A DNA stretch of 42,208 nucleotides from Alphaproteobacteria bacterium (GTDB lineage Bacteria > Pseudomonadota > Alphaproteobacteria > Rhizobiales > Hyphomicrobiaceae): NCBI GenBank assembly GCA_018830445.1, contig JAHJSN010000105.1, positions 1-42,208 of the forward strand. Direction: 5' to 3'. Shown piece by piece: positions 17,951 through 26,431 of the stretch (within the stretch, counting starts at the first letter, position 1; every line of letters begins with the position of its first letter). The position numbers were made by a program, and so were the translations under genes. The notes beneath the pieces are model-generated. The model was not told the origin of the DNA. It made no database searches and saw nothing but the letters and a program-made list of their open reading frames with translations.

Positions 17951-19234
17951 ATGAATTCGCCGGAGCTAAGTCGAGTCAGTGCAAATCCGACGGACGTCAT
18001 GTTCCGCCAGGAAGGCCTGAACGATCGCTCGCCGCCGATTGCTGGGAACGCCTGCCAGGCAACTGACCTGACCTTGTCGTTTGTCGGCGACCCGGATCTG
18101 ATCCGCGAAAAATGGTTAGAATTCGAACGGACTGCTGTCTGCACGTTCTTCCAAACCCACCACTGGTTGTCGCATTGGTCGCGCTACGCCTCGCCATCAT
18201 ATGGTGAAACTCCCTTCATCGTCATCGGCACAGACGCAACGGGCCAACTCGCATTGATTTGGCCGATGGCGAAAGTCCGCTCGATGGGCGCCACCGTTCT
18301 GACTTGGCTTGGTCAATCCTACAATACCTACAACATGGGGATCTTTCGCCGCGGCGTGCTGCGGGCACTCGGCCCCGACGACGTTCGCGCGATCCTGTCT
18401 CGGATAGTTGAAGCGAATCCAGACATCGACGCCTTCAACTTCTACCATCAGCCCGCGCACTGGGATGGATTGCAGAACCCGTTCGCACTGCTCCCCGGCA
18501 CTCCGTCGTACCTCAAAAGTTACGTCGTTCGCCTCGAACAGGATTTCGAAAACTTCTGCAAATCCCGCGTGAGCAAGAAGTTCCAGGCCAAAGTTCGCCG
18601 AATGGAACGAAGACTGGCCGAGACCGGACAGGTGGAATGCCTCCTGGCGCAAACGCCCGAAGAACGCTTGGCGGTATTCGAATCCTTCTTGCGGCACAAG
18701 GACTACGATCTGAGCCGGCTCGGGGTTTCGAACGCCTATCGCAACCCGGGGCTGGCAAGGTTCCTCCGCGAAATCATCACCTGCAATGAGCAGGAGGAGT
18801 GTTTCGAGGTAACGTCCCTGACCGTTGATTGCGATCGGCTCGCAACCATCATCGGCGCCAATTTCAAACAGAAGTTCGTCTGCCTGATCCTGTCCATGGA
18901 CAACGAGAACCCACTCGCCAAATGGTCGCCAGGTTCAATCCTCATTCACGACAGGTTCCGCAACTGCCACGCCCAAGGCACGGACGTCATCGACATGGGA
19001 ATTGGGGAAGGCCACCACAAGAACGCATGGCGTCCCGATGAACTCCCGATGTTCAACACCCATTTTGCAGCCCGCTTCCGCGGATGGCCGTACTCGGCAG
19101 GGCTGCTGCTCTCGGCCCGCGCCAGGCGCTTCATGCGAAACAATCCCTATGCCTGGGCCGTCGCGAGACGTGCACGCGATGCCGCGAGAGCCATGCGAAG
19201 CCTCTATGCACGATACGCATCGGGTCGGAACTGA
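17951..19234 (+). CDS. BioF2-like GNAT acyltransferase in the polysaccharide cluster
   Basis: The product of 427 residues (ATG 17951, MNSPELSRVS; the open frame extends upstream to 17834, which would overlap the preceding gene) has the same family pattern as the 12656-13903 gene: FFQTHHWLSHWSRYA in the N-terminal half, a basic KFQAKVRRMERRL segment, and a C-terminal acyltransferase-like half with LATIIGANFKQKFVCLILSMD and SPGSILIHDRFRNC. Such proteins may add acyl groups to sugar repeat units. It follows the initiating transferase by 41 bases, so co-transcription is likely. The acyl donor and acceptor are unknown. Confidence 0.82.
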   Translation: MNSPELSRVSANPTDVMFRQEGLNDRSPPIAGNACQATDLTLSFVGDPDLIREKWLEFERTAVCTFFQTHHWLSHWSRYASPSYGETPFIVIGTDATGQLALIWPMAKVRSMGATVLTWLGQSYNTYNMGIFRRGVLRALGPDDVRAILSRIVEANPDIDAFNFYHQPAHWDGLQNPFALLPGTPSYLKSYVVRLEQDFENFCKSRVSKKFQAKVRRMERRLAETGQVECLLAQTPEERLAVFESFLRHKDYDLSRLGVSNAYRNPGLARFLREIITCNEQEECFEVTSLTVDCDRLATIIGANFKQKFVCLILSMDNENPLAKWSPGSILIHDRFRNCHAQGTDVIDMGIGEGHHKNAWRPDELPMFNTHFAARFRGWPYSAGLLLSARARRFMRNNPYAWAVARRARDAARAMRSLYARYASGRN

Positions 19235-19299
19235 CGGATATCCCGGTGCGTCCCAGGCCGAATTGGGCCCACCCTTTCGAATGAGCAGCCGAGCACACC

Positions 19300-20580
19300 A
19301 TGACGTCTGCAATGATGATCAGAGCCGTGGCGTTGTGTGCTCAGTTCGCAAGCCTTTACATCATCATTGAATTCTCCGAAAAATCGAACGCTACGACGTT
19401 TTTCGCGCAACTGGCGATAGCGCTTCTGGCATCGCGCGCAGCGACCTTGGCGATGCCACTCTATGCATACCCGCTGGTCGAAAAAGGCCGCACCGAAATG
19501 GCGTTGGCGATGGCGCTTCAAGTGCAGCTGGCGACGTTCATTCCGGTCCTCGCCGTTCTGGTGCCTATGTATCTTGTTTGGGAACTGCCGCTCTGGTCGG
19601 GAATAGCGCTCTATCTGGCGGCTCTCCTGGATATGAACCACATCTTCTTCCGTCACATCCTAGTGGCCAGGAATGCCGATCCGCGGCGCATCGTCGTTTA
19701 CGAGGCCAGCCAGCCGGTCTTCTTCTGCACTTTGCTACTGCTCGGGCATGCCATGCCTGGCCCCGGCCTCCTGCTCATTGTCACGGCCTACGCGCTTGCA
19801 ATGATCGGCATGTGCGCCGTCGGGAGTATGTCTTCCGCGGGAGCCGTCAATTGGCCCAACGCACTTGGCCGCGTAACGACCTTCAATGCGAGGCATCGCA
19901 GACAGCTGCGGTTTCATGCGTTGAGATCCCTTCCAGTCAGCCTCGATCAATTCATCGGCATGGCCGTTGGCAACTTCCCCATATACGCCGCAACCGTTCT
20001 GGGGCGCCCGCTTGACGTCATCAGCATGGCGCTATTGCAGCGCCTGATAGCTGTTGTCGAAGCCTTTTCGTGGCTCGACGTCGTGCATTCCCTCAACGTC
20101 TATTACGTTCAAAAACAACCGCAGCAGCGCATACGGCTGACCCTTGCCGTCGCGGCCGCGATCGCTGCCCTGTCCTATGCCGCGAGCTGGCTGCCGCACG
20201 TTTCCTTGATCGACAGTATCGGCAACGCGTGGCTGCCAAACCTCTACTTTCACCTGGTCCGGCTGGCCGACGTCCCTGGCATCTTCCTGCTGCCGGGTCT
20301 TGCATTCCTGATGATGCATCTTCATTCCGCGTATCTCGGATCGAGGAAATTCGCCGAACTTCTCAACGTCGGCCTCATATCGCTTGCAGTTCTCGTTGCC
20401 GTGTTCGCGCTCTCCGTCGGCCTGCAACCCGCCAGCGCATTCACCGCCGAGTGCCTGTCGACCGCAGTCTTTGCGGTTGCGTTCATCCTGCTTACTGCAT
20501 TCATTTTCCCAGCCGCGCTTGGCCTTGCACCCTCCAGCACGGATCGCGAACCGAATGCGCCATCAACCATCTTGCGATAG
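19300..20580 (+). CDS. multi-spanning membrane protein, probable Wzx-type polysaccharide flippase
   Basis: The 426-residue protein has about 11-12 hydrophobic segments spread over its whole length and begins at once in a membrane segment (IRAVALCAQFASLYIIIEF). The overall pattern, short basic cytoplasmic loops (RHRRQLRFHALRSLP) and the position between an acyltransferase and other polysaccharide genes suggest an oligosaccharide flippase of the MOP superfamily. No diagnostic motif is visible, so a different membrane transporter is possible. A second Wzx-like protein is encoded at 24722-26161. Confidence 0.6.
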   Translation: MTSAMMIRAVALCAQFASLYIIIEFSEKSNATTFFAQLAIALLASRAATLAMPLYAYPLVEKGRTEMALAMALQVQLATFIPVLAVLVPMYLVWELPLWSGIALYLAALLDMNHIFFRHILVARNADPRRIVVYEASQPVFFCTLLLLGHAMPGPGLLLIVTAYALAMIGMCAVGSMSSAGAVNWPNALGRVTTFNARHRRQLRFHALRSLPVSLDQFIGMAVGNFPIYAATVLGRPLDVISMALLQRLIAVVEAFSWLDVVHSLNVYYVQKQPQQRIRLTLAVAAAIAALSYAASWLPHVSLIDSIGNAWLPNLYFHLVRLADVPGIFLLPGLAFLMMHLHSAYLGSRKFAELLNVGLISLAVLVAVFALSVGLQPASAFTAECLSTAVFAVAFILLTAFIFPAALGLAPSSTDREPNAPSTILR

Positions 20581-20757
20581 CCGGCCCAACCCGCCTGCCG
20601 AACCCGCCAGGCATCGCACGTTCCGCCAGCACGGCGAGTTAAATCGCCGGGACCGCGCGTTTAACGATCGCTACAGCCGTTCACTGGTTAATCCTGTGAG
20701 TGTGATACGGATGAATGCCTCATTTCCGATCGCTGGAACACCCAAGAGCCACCCTCG

Positions 20758-22335
20758 ATGATCATCGATCTGCAAGCGCCCGATGCGCCTCGCGATATTC
20801 GCGCTGAAATCTGCATTGTCGGAGGCGGAGCGGTCGGATTGTCGATGGCCGTGCAGCTGGCGCGCGCAGGCAGCGACGTCGTCCTCCTCGAAGGCGGCGG
20901 CCGCTCCCTCGAACAGGCTTCCCAGGCTCTGCACGTTGGCACCAACGCCGGCCGCAGGTTCGATAACATCGAGGTCGGCCGATACCGCGTCCTTGGCGGC
21001 ACCACGACCTTCTGGGGCGGCCAGGTGTTACCGCTCGGCGAACATGCCATGGGGCCGCGCCCGTGGCTCGAATCCGCTGGCTGGCCGATTGCCTATTCGG
21101 AATTGGAACCCTACAACGATGAAGCCTTCGCGCTGCTCGGCCTGGAGGCCGCCGAACGCGACGATGGCCCCATCTGGAAGCAGCTCAAAGTCGATCCCCA
21201 AATCGGCGAAGGACTTGAATTGCTTCTGACCCGCTGGGTGCCGACCCGCAATCTTGCCCGCCATTTCCGCGACGACATCGAACACCGGCCCAACCTTCGT
21301 GTCGTGGTGCACGCCAACGTGACCGGCGTGGAGATGTGCGCTAAGCGCACCCGAGCCACTGCCGTTAACGCCAAGACGCTCGTTGGAACCGCTTTGAAGG
21401 TGACGGCCAGTGACTTCGTACTGGCTTGCGGTTCGCTAGAGACGGCGCGGCTCCTGCTCCATCCGGCGGCCGATGGCGGCAATCTGCCCTGGCATGGCAA
21501 CATCTGGCTGGGCCGGGGATTTGCCGACCACATCAACGGTCCTGTCGCCGAGGTAAAGGTCCGCGACCATGCTGCTTTCCACGCGCTCTTCGATAGCGCC
21601 TACCTCGGCGGCTGCAAGTACTACCCCCGTATCCGACTTTCGCCGGAACTCCAGGCCAAGGAACGCAGTCTCGACGTTTCCGGCGAGTTTCTTTTCGATA
21701 CCGCAGTTTCCCAGCACCTCGACAACATCAAGATGTTCATCCGCTCGCTGCTTGACGGCCGGCGCCCGGATAATATTCTCGAACTTCCGCGCCACGCCGC
21801 ATCCGTCGCCGGTATCGCGGCGCCTCTGGCATGGCGCTACCTGACTTCGAAGCGGTCCTACAAGCCCCGCAACGCCAATGTCCGCCTCTCGGTATCGAGC
21901 GAGCAGTGGCCAAACCCGCAAAGCGCGGTCCGGCTGTCGCGCGCCAAGGATGCAATCGGCATGCAGCGATTGGAGGTCGATTGGCGCCTTGATGGCCGCG
22001 AGATCAAGACGCTTGGGTTGTTCGCCCGCCGCGTCCGCGATGCATTCGCCGCCAACGGATTGGCCGAAATCGTCATCGATCCAGCACTCGAGCGCGAGGA
22101 TCCTTTGTTCCTCGACACGTTGAACGACTGCGTCCACCAGATGAGTACCGTCCGTATGGGCGAAAATGCCGCTACCGGCGTTGTCGACCGAAACCTTTGC
22201 GTATTCGGGACTGATAATCTCCACGTCGCCGGACAGGCGGTATTTCCCCTGGCCGGTTTCGCCAACCCAACCTTTACCGGAATTGTATTGGGCTTACGCC
22301 TCGCCGACCGCCTGACCAAGCCGTCGCACAGCTAG
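20758..22335 (+). CDS. GMC-family FAD-dependent oxidoreductase
   Basis: The 525-residue protein has the N-terminal FAD dinucleotide-binding motif ICIVGGGAVGLSMAVQLA with the acidic VVLLEGGG at the end of the second strand, then GTTTFWGGQVLPL and WPIAYSELEPYNDEA, all typical of glucose-methanol-choline oxidoreductases. The C-terminal GMC domain carries the active-site region HQMSTVRMG and AGFANPTFTGIVLG. Such enzymes oxidise alcohol groups of sugars or polyols. Within this locus it may oxidise a sugar residue or lipid-linked intermediate; this is inference. No signal peptide is visible, so it acts in the cytoplasm or at the inner membrane face. The repeat element follows directly after its stop codon. 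Confidence 0.9.
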   Translation: MIIDLQAPDAPRDIRAEICIVGGGAVGLSMAVQLARAGSDVVLLEGGGRSLEQASQALHVGTNAGRRFDNIEVGRYRVLGGTTTFWGGQVLPLGEHAMGPRPWLESAGWPIAYSELEPYNDEAFALLGLEAAERDDGPIWKQLKVDPQIGEGLELLLTRWVPTRNLARHFRDDIEHRPNLRVVVHANVTGVEMCAKRTRATAVNAKTLVGTALKVTASDFVLACGSLETARLLLHPAADGGNLPWHGNIWLGRGFADHINGPVAEVKVRDHAAFHALFDSAYLGGCKYYPRIRLSPELQAKERSLDVSGEFLFDTAVSQHLDNIKMFIRSLLDGRRPDNILELPRHAASVAGIAAPLAWRYLTSKRSYKPRNANVRLSVSSEQWPNPQSAVRLSRAKDAIGMQRLEVDWRLDGREIKTLGLFARRVRDAFAANGLAEIVIDPALEREDPLFLDTLNDCVHQMSTVRMGENAATGVVDRNLCVFGTDNLHVAGQAVFPLAGFANPTFTGIVLGLRLADRLTKPSHS

Positions 22336-22476
22336 TGTTCTGGATCAAACATTTGATTCCCGGGTGGAGGTCGTCAAATGTTTGTGAATCCAGTACACAA
22401 TCAAAAGGTTGCCTAATGTTCCGGGCTGACATTCAGGTTCCCGGCAGGGAACCATATGTCAGAGTCGGAACGCTAG
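22332..22476. repeat. bipartite palindromic intergenic element, copy 2
   Basis: Nearly identical to 3454-3610. Hairpin A (22335-22398) pairs GTGTTCTGGAT and CAAACATTTG with CAAATGTTTG and ATCCAGTACAC. Hairpin B (22417-22473) pairs GTTCCG and CTGACAT with ATGTCAG and CGGAAC around GGTTCCC/GGGAACC. Compared with copy 1 it lacks 14 bases in the linker. The element begins within the stop codon of the GMC oxidoreductase gene and ends 23 bases before the ATG of the aldo/keto reductase. Both ends read CTAG. Confidence 0.87.
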
Positions 22477-22499
22477 CCATAACCAAGGCCACGAAACAC

Positions 22500-23459
22500 A
22501 TGAAAAAAATAACACTCCCGGGCGGACGGTCGACATCCCAGCTCGGACTTGGCTGCGGTCCGCTCCATGGCGGCCTTCTCGCCGCCGAAAGCCGAAGGTT
22601 GCTTGATGCCGCATTCGAAGCCGGCATCCGCCATTTCGATGTTGCGCCTCCATATGGATTGGGCCTTGCCGAGGGAGTTGTCGGCAAAGCATTCGCCAAG
22701 CGGCACGCTGAAACAACGCTCACCACCAAGGCCGGAATCGCCCGCCCGCGACGTCCGCTCCTCATCTCGACCATCCGCACGGTCGTGAAACCGGTGCTGG
22801 GGCGTATTCCAGGGTGGTATGCCGCGGCCCACCGGGTCCGCGAGACTGCCGCTCCCAGCGGCTACTTCGATCCCCAGTTCGTCCGCCGGAGCTTTGCCGA
22901 GAGTCTGGCCCGGCTCGGCAGAGAGCGCGTCGACATGTTCCTCTTGCACGAAGTCGAGGACGCCGCCGTCACCCCGCAACTGGTCGCGCTGCTCAAGGAG
23001 TTCGAGAGCAGCGGACTTGCCGCCGCAGTTGGCGTCGGAACGCTGCGCAGACAGGCGGAAGCGATTGCCCGCCGCTTCCCCGAGATCGCCACCGTCCAGC
23101 AATTCAAATGGAATGCCTTCGAGGCCCCATTGCCTAACGATGCAGAAAGCCTCTTCATCATCCATGGCGCTGTCGGACCCGCCCTGGCCCGCGCCGGAGA
23201 GATCTTCGCTGCTGATCCCGAGGCATGCTCCCGTTGGTCGGCCGCAACCGACGCCGACCTTGCCGACCCGGCGGTGCTCGCCGATGTCCTTCTCGGCGCC
23301 GCCTTCGCGGAGAACCCGAACGGGCTCGTCCTGTTCTGGTCCCACCATCAAGCCCGCATCCGCCGAGCCGCCGCGGTGGCCTCCAACCAGGCCATCATCG
23401 AAGCAGGCGCCAGACTGACGCGCACCCTTCGCGCCCAGCAGCAGGGCAATGTTCGATAG
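22500..23459 (+). CDS. aldo/keto reductase
   Basis: With the ATG at 22500 (MKKITLPGGRSTSQLGLGC) the product has 319 residues, the usual size for this TIM-barrel NAD(P)H-dependent family. The catalytic tetrad is recognisable: Asp and Tyr in FDVAPPYGLG, Lys in LTTKAGI and His in FLLHEVED. The open frame extends upstream into the repeat element, which is non-coding. It follows the GMC oxidoreductase on the same strand with only the repeat between, so one may oxidise and the other reduce a common sugar intermediate; that is inference. The substrate is unknown. Confidence 0.9.
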   Translation: MKKITLPGGRSTSQLGLGCGPLHGGLLAAESRRLLDAAFEAGIRHFDVAPPYGLGLAEGVVGKAFAKRHAETTLTTKAGIARPRRPLLISTIRTVVKPVLGRIPGWYAAAHRVRETAAPSGYFDPQFVRRSFAESLARLGRERVDMFLLHEVEDAAVTPQLVALLKEFESSGLAAAVGVGTLRRQAEAIARRFPEIATVQQFKWNAFEAPLPNDAESLFIIHGAVGPALARAGEIFAADPEACSRWSAATDADLADPAVLADVLLGAAFAENPNGLVLFWSHHQARIRRAAAVASNQAIIEAGARLTRTLRAQQQGNVR

Positions 23460-23475
23460 AACAGAAGGAATGCCC

Positions 23476-24648
23476 TCAGGCGTGCTGAGTGTGCCCGGCG
23501 CGGTGGTCATCGGCGCAACCGGTCGCGGCTCCGTCGGGAACCGGAAGGCCGAGCGCCTCGCCAAGCCGTCTCCGATAGGCAGCCTCCGAATAGCACGTCA
23601 GCACGCGCCGGCGTGAAAGTGCCTTGGCTGCTGCGAGCGAAGCCGGATTCGAGGCATACATCGCCGCCAGCTGCACAATGCGATCGATCGAATCATCTTG
23701 TCCCGGCTTGATGACGTGATCGGCGAATTCATCACCCAGCATCTCGCGCAATCCCCCCGTATCGTAGACGATCGGCACCGTCTCCAAGACCATCGCCTCG
23801 AGAACAACGAGCGGGGACAGGTCGTGCTCGGTTGGGTAAACGAACAGGTCCAGTTCGGCGAACATGTCGTCGCGCTGCTCTGGGGTGACGAGCCCGCGAA
23901 CATCAACGATGTCTCCGACACCCCGCTCGCGCGCATATGTGCAGAGCGCCTCTATCGAAAGGTGCCGGCTCGGACCTCCGGCCATGCAGGCGCGGACCCT
24001 CAGACCCGCGTCCTTCATCCCCCGCACCGCATCGATAAATCGCAACACGCCTTTCCTTGGATCGGCATGTCCGAGAAATCCGACCCGCAGTTCCCCGGCC
24101 GCAGGCGTGCTGTGCGGCGGCGTACCTGGATCTTCCACGAGGTTCGGCAGCCAATGAACGCGCGAGAACACCCCGGAAGCCGCGGCAACCTGCGCAACGT
24201 CTTTCGTGATTGCGATCAACTCGCTGTCCCGAAGCCCCCAGCGCATCAATCGTTGCTTGAGCGCCGCGCCGGCAAGAATATCCTCAAGCCCGCGGGTATG
24301 GAGGTGTACGAGTGCCCGCTTCCCGATGCGTTTCGATAGTGCGATCAACAACAGGTCGCGGAGCGCCGCATCGCCATGTGGCGCCAGGGTCTGATAGGTG
24401 AATTCGACCCGCCTGCCGGAAAGCCAGAGCATGACGAGCCACCCCAGCAGCCGTGCGAACCCGATAATCTTGCGCAGATCCCTTCGCCCGATCTCATCGA
24501 CCGAGCGCGAGCTTCCCAACCAGTGCTGCTCGACATCGAGACACGGCACCCCCTTCAGTATTTGAAGAACGCGCAGCGACATCGTCGTGACGCCGTGCGA
24601 TGGCGGCGGCAGCTGCGCCAGAAAGAGCATCTTCTGCTTGTCGGCCAT
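23476..24648 (-). CDS. family 4 (GT-B) glycosyltransferase
   Basis: The product of 390 residues starts at ATG 24648 (MADKQKMLFLAQLPPPSHG), with GGAG about 11 bases upstream; an in-frame ATG at 24705 is an alternative. The N-terminal domain has the glycine-containing PPPSHGVTTMS loop. The C-terminal Rossmann domain begins LRVGFLGHADPRKGVLRFIDAV and contains the donor-binding EX7E-type region in SPLVVLEAMVLETVPIV. It would add one sugar to the lipid-linked repeat unit at the inner membrane. It lies just downstream of the minus-strand Wzx-like gene and converges with the aldo/keto reductase gene, 16 bases apart. Confidence 0.88.
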   Translation of the reverse strand: MADKQKMLFLAQLPPPSHGVTTMSLRVLQILKGVPCLDVEQHWLGSSRSVDEIGRRDLRKIIGFARLLGWLVMLWLSGRRVEFTYQTLAPHGDAALRDLLLIALSKRIGKRALVHLHTRGLEDILAGAALKQRLMRWGLRDSELIAITKDVAQVAAASGVFSRVHWLPNLVEDPGTPPHSTPAAGELRVGFLGHADPRKGVLRFIDAVRGMKDAGLRVRACMAGGPSRHLSIEALCTYARERGVGDIVDVRGLVTPEQRDDMFAELDLFVYPTEHDLSPLVVLEAMVLETVPIVYDTGGLREMLGDEFADHVIKPGQDDSIDRIVQLAAMYASNPASLAAAKALSRRRVLTCYSEAAYRRRLGEALGLPVPDGAATGCADDHRAGHTQHA

Positions 24649-24721
24649 GCCCGCCAGACTCCAGTTCCGTGAATGACCTTGCCCATCGACAGCCTGCTGC
24701 ACCATGCGCCCGCAGTTCCGG

Positions 24722-26161
24722 CTATCGCGGTTCGCTGGCAAGATCGGCTCTCGTGCCGCAAATCGCTGAAGCCTCCCTCTGACTTCGGCGAACCTCGAAC
24801 AAAACGTAGGCAAGCGAAATGACATTCGCGCTGATCACCACCAAGACAGCACCGTAGATCCCCGCGAACAACATGGCAGGCGCGGCCGCCAGGATCGCCA
24901 GGATGGAACTCAGCGCGAACGCATTGAATATCCCCCGCGAGCGATCCACCGTCCTCAGGTACATCATCCAGACCTCGCGCACGAACACCGCCGCATAGCT
25001 TATCGCAAACAGCCGCAGCACATCGGCATACCGCACGTATTCGTCGCCAAGCAGAAGACCCAGCCAGAACTCTGCGGGCACCGCCAATCCGAGCAGCAGT
25101 GCGCCGGTCAACAAGCCGAGATGCCAGGTTCGCTCAAACAGATACCGCGTCAGTGCTGCGTGCCCGCCGGCCGCGTAGGCGCCCGCCGCTTCGCGGGCCA
25201 CGAAATTATGCATGCCCAACAGTATGAAGTGCGTGATGCCGAGCAGATGCTGACCGGCGCGTGCTCCCCCGACGGCCGCATCGCCGAGCAGCCCGCCGAG
25301 CAGCAGCCAGATTGCCTGCTCCTGACCGATCGATATGCTGACCATGCCAACCAGCCATTGCGACATTTTCCAATGCCGGTTGAGGACCGCACGTCGCATT
25401 CGGACATCGGGGTATCTCGACAATAGCCGCAGAAGTGGAATGACGACCGACACCGCCGACGCCACCGCGAGAAGGGACAACAGTGAGAACGCGTTGATGG
25501 TGTAACCACCGACGACAAGCGCCGATCCGCCGACCGCAATGGTCAGTCCACGGATGACGCCGCAAAGAAACCCCCACGCACCCTTGAGCCTCGCAAACAG
25601 GATGCGCCTGACCATGTTATGCGCAGCCTGCGCGAAGGTGACGGCGAACGCGACGCCAACAAGCTCGCCATGGATTAATCCGTCGCGCAGGTAGAAAAAC
25701 CCGCCGATGATGCCGGACACCGTGAGGCCGCCCGCCAATGCCGTAATCACGGTCCAGACCGCAACCGTGGAATAGTAGACCGGTGGCCGCCGCGCCCGCG
25801 CACCCGCCAGCGTCATCATTGGCAGCGCAAGCACGGTCTCGATAAGCGTCGCGGCAAGCAGCGCCAGAACAAGAACCAACGTGAACACACCGAACTCAGT
25901 ATGACCGGCAAAACGAGCCGCGGCGATACCGAGACAAAAGCTCACTCCACTGGCCGTCAACTGATCGAGAAACGACCAGCTCATCGGCCGGTCGACCCAG
26001 GCCCACGTGCCCCTGAGTCCCCGCCACCAGTCGTGTCTCACTTCCTGCAATGAACGCCCCGGATTGGCGGCTGAGCCTACTCTGTTCTTGCAAGCCGCAG
26101 CTGTCTGTACAGGCCACCATGATCGCAGCGGCCGCTTAATGCTATTCCCGATCGCATGCAA
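24722..26161 (-). CDS. Wzx-like polysaccharide flippase (MOP superfamily)
   Basis: The open frame codes for up to 479 residues. The first 55 residues are polar and probably not all translated; an internal ATG at 25984 (MSWSFLDQLTASGVSF) would give 420 residues. About 12 hydrophobic segments follow, starting FLDQLTASGVSFCLGIAAARFAG...FGVFTLVLVLALL, a beginning typical of O-antigen flippases. It would move the lipid-linked repeat unit across the inner membrane. It forms a minus-strand pair with the GT4 gene and is divergent from the Wzc-like gene. It is a second candidate flippase in the same locus. Confidence 0.78.
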   Translation of the reverse strand: MHAIGNSIKRPLRSWWPVQTAAACKNRVGSAANPGRSLQEVRHDWWRGLRGTWAWVDRPMSWSFLDQLTASGVSFCLGIAAARFAGHTEFGVFTLVLVLALLAATLIETVLALPMMTLAGARARRPPVYYSTVAVWTVITALAGGLTVSGIIGGFFYLRDGLIHGELVGVAFAVTFAQAAHNMVRRILFARLKGAWGFLCGVIRGLTIAVGGSALVVGGYTINAFSLLSLLAVASAVSVVIPLLRLLSRYPDVRMRRAVLNRHWKMSQWLVGMVSISIGQEQAIWLLLGGLLGDAAVGGARAGQHLLGITHFILLGMHNFVAREAAGAYAAGGHAALTRYLFERTWHLGLLTGALLLGLAVPAEFWLGLLLGDEYVRYADVLRLFAISYAAVFVREVWMMYLRTVDRSRGIFNAFALSSILAILAAAPAMLFAGIYGAVLVVISANVISLAYVLFEVRRSQREASAICGTRADLASEPR

Positions 26162-26431
26162 GAAAGAAGCCTGCGAATTGTCCTATGTCTCAATGGCAGG
26201 CTTTTTGCAGCCCAACATTCTGCAAACCGCCATCCTGCCCACCTGCTGGCGGCAATTTTGCGCGGAACATCCGGTAACCATTCTGTTCAGTCTTCAGTCG
26301 GCGGGAATTGGGACCGCTCCGGCTGTCCTTGTTTAGAGTGTTTCCGAAACGACCACGACACTTGCGTTCCATTCACGTAAATAAAGGACTGCACTGCGAA
26401 TGGAATTGAGACGTTGGAGTAGCGAGTAACG
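26162..26431. other. divergent intergenic region, flippase and Wzc-like genes
   Basis: This 270-base region must drive the minus-strand flippase-GT4 pair and the plus-strand co-polymerase-polymerase-deacetylase group. The only start-site signal I can point to is GGAGTAGCGAG at 26415-26425 before the Wzc-like ATG. No clear promoter, operator or RNA is visible. Confidence 0.4.

Noticed and set aside
22335-22499. An upstream extension of the aldo/keto reductase frame through the repeat
   Set aside because: The same DNA occurs before an unrelated gene at 3454, and the family N-terminus begins at 22500, so the extension is non-coding.
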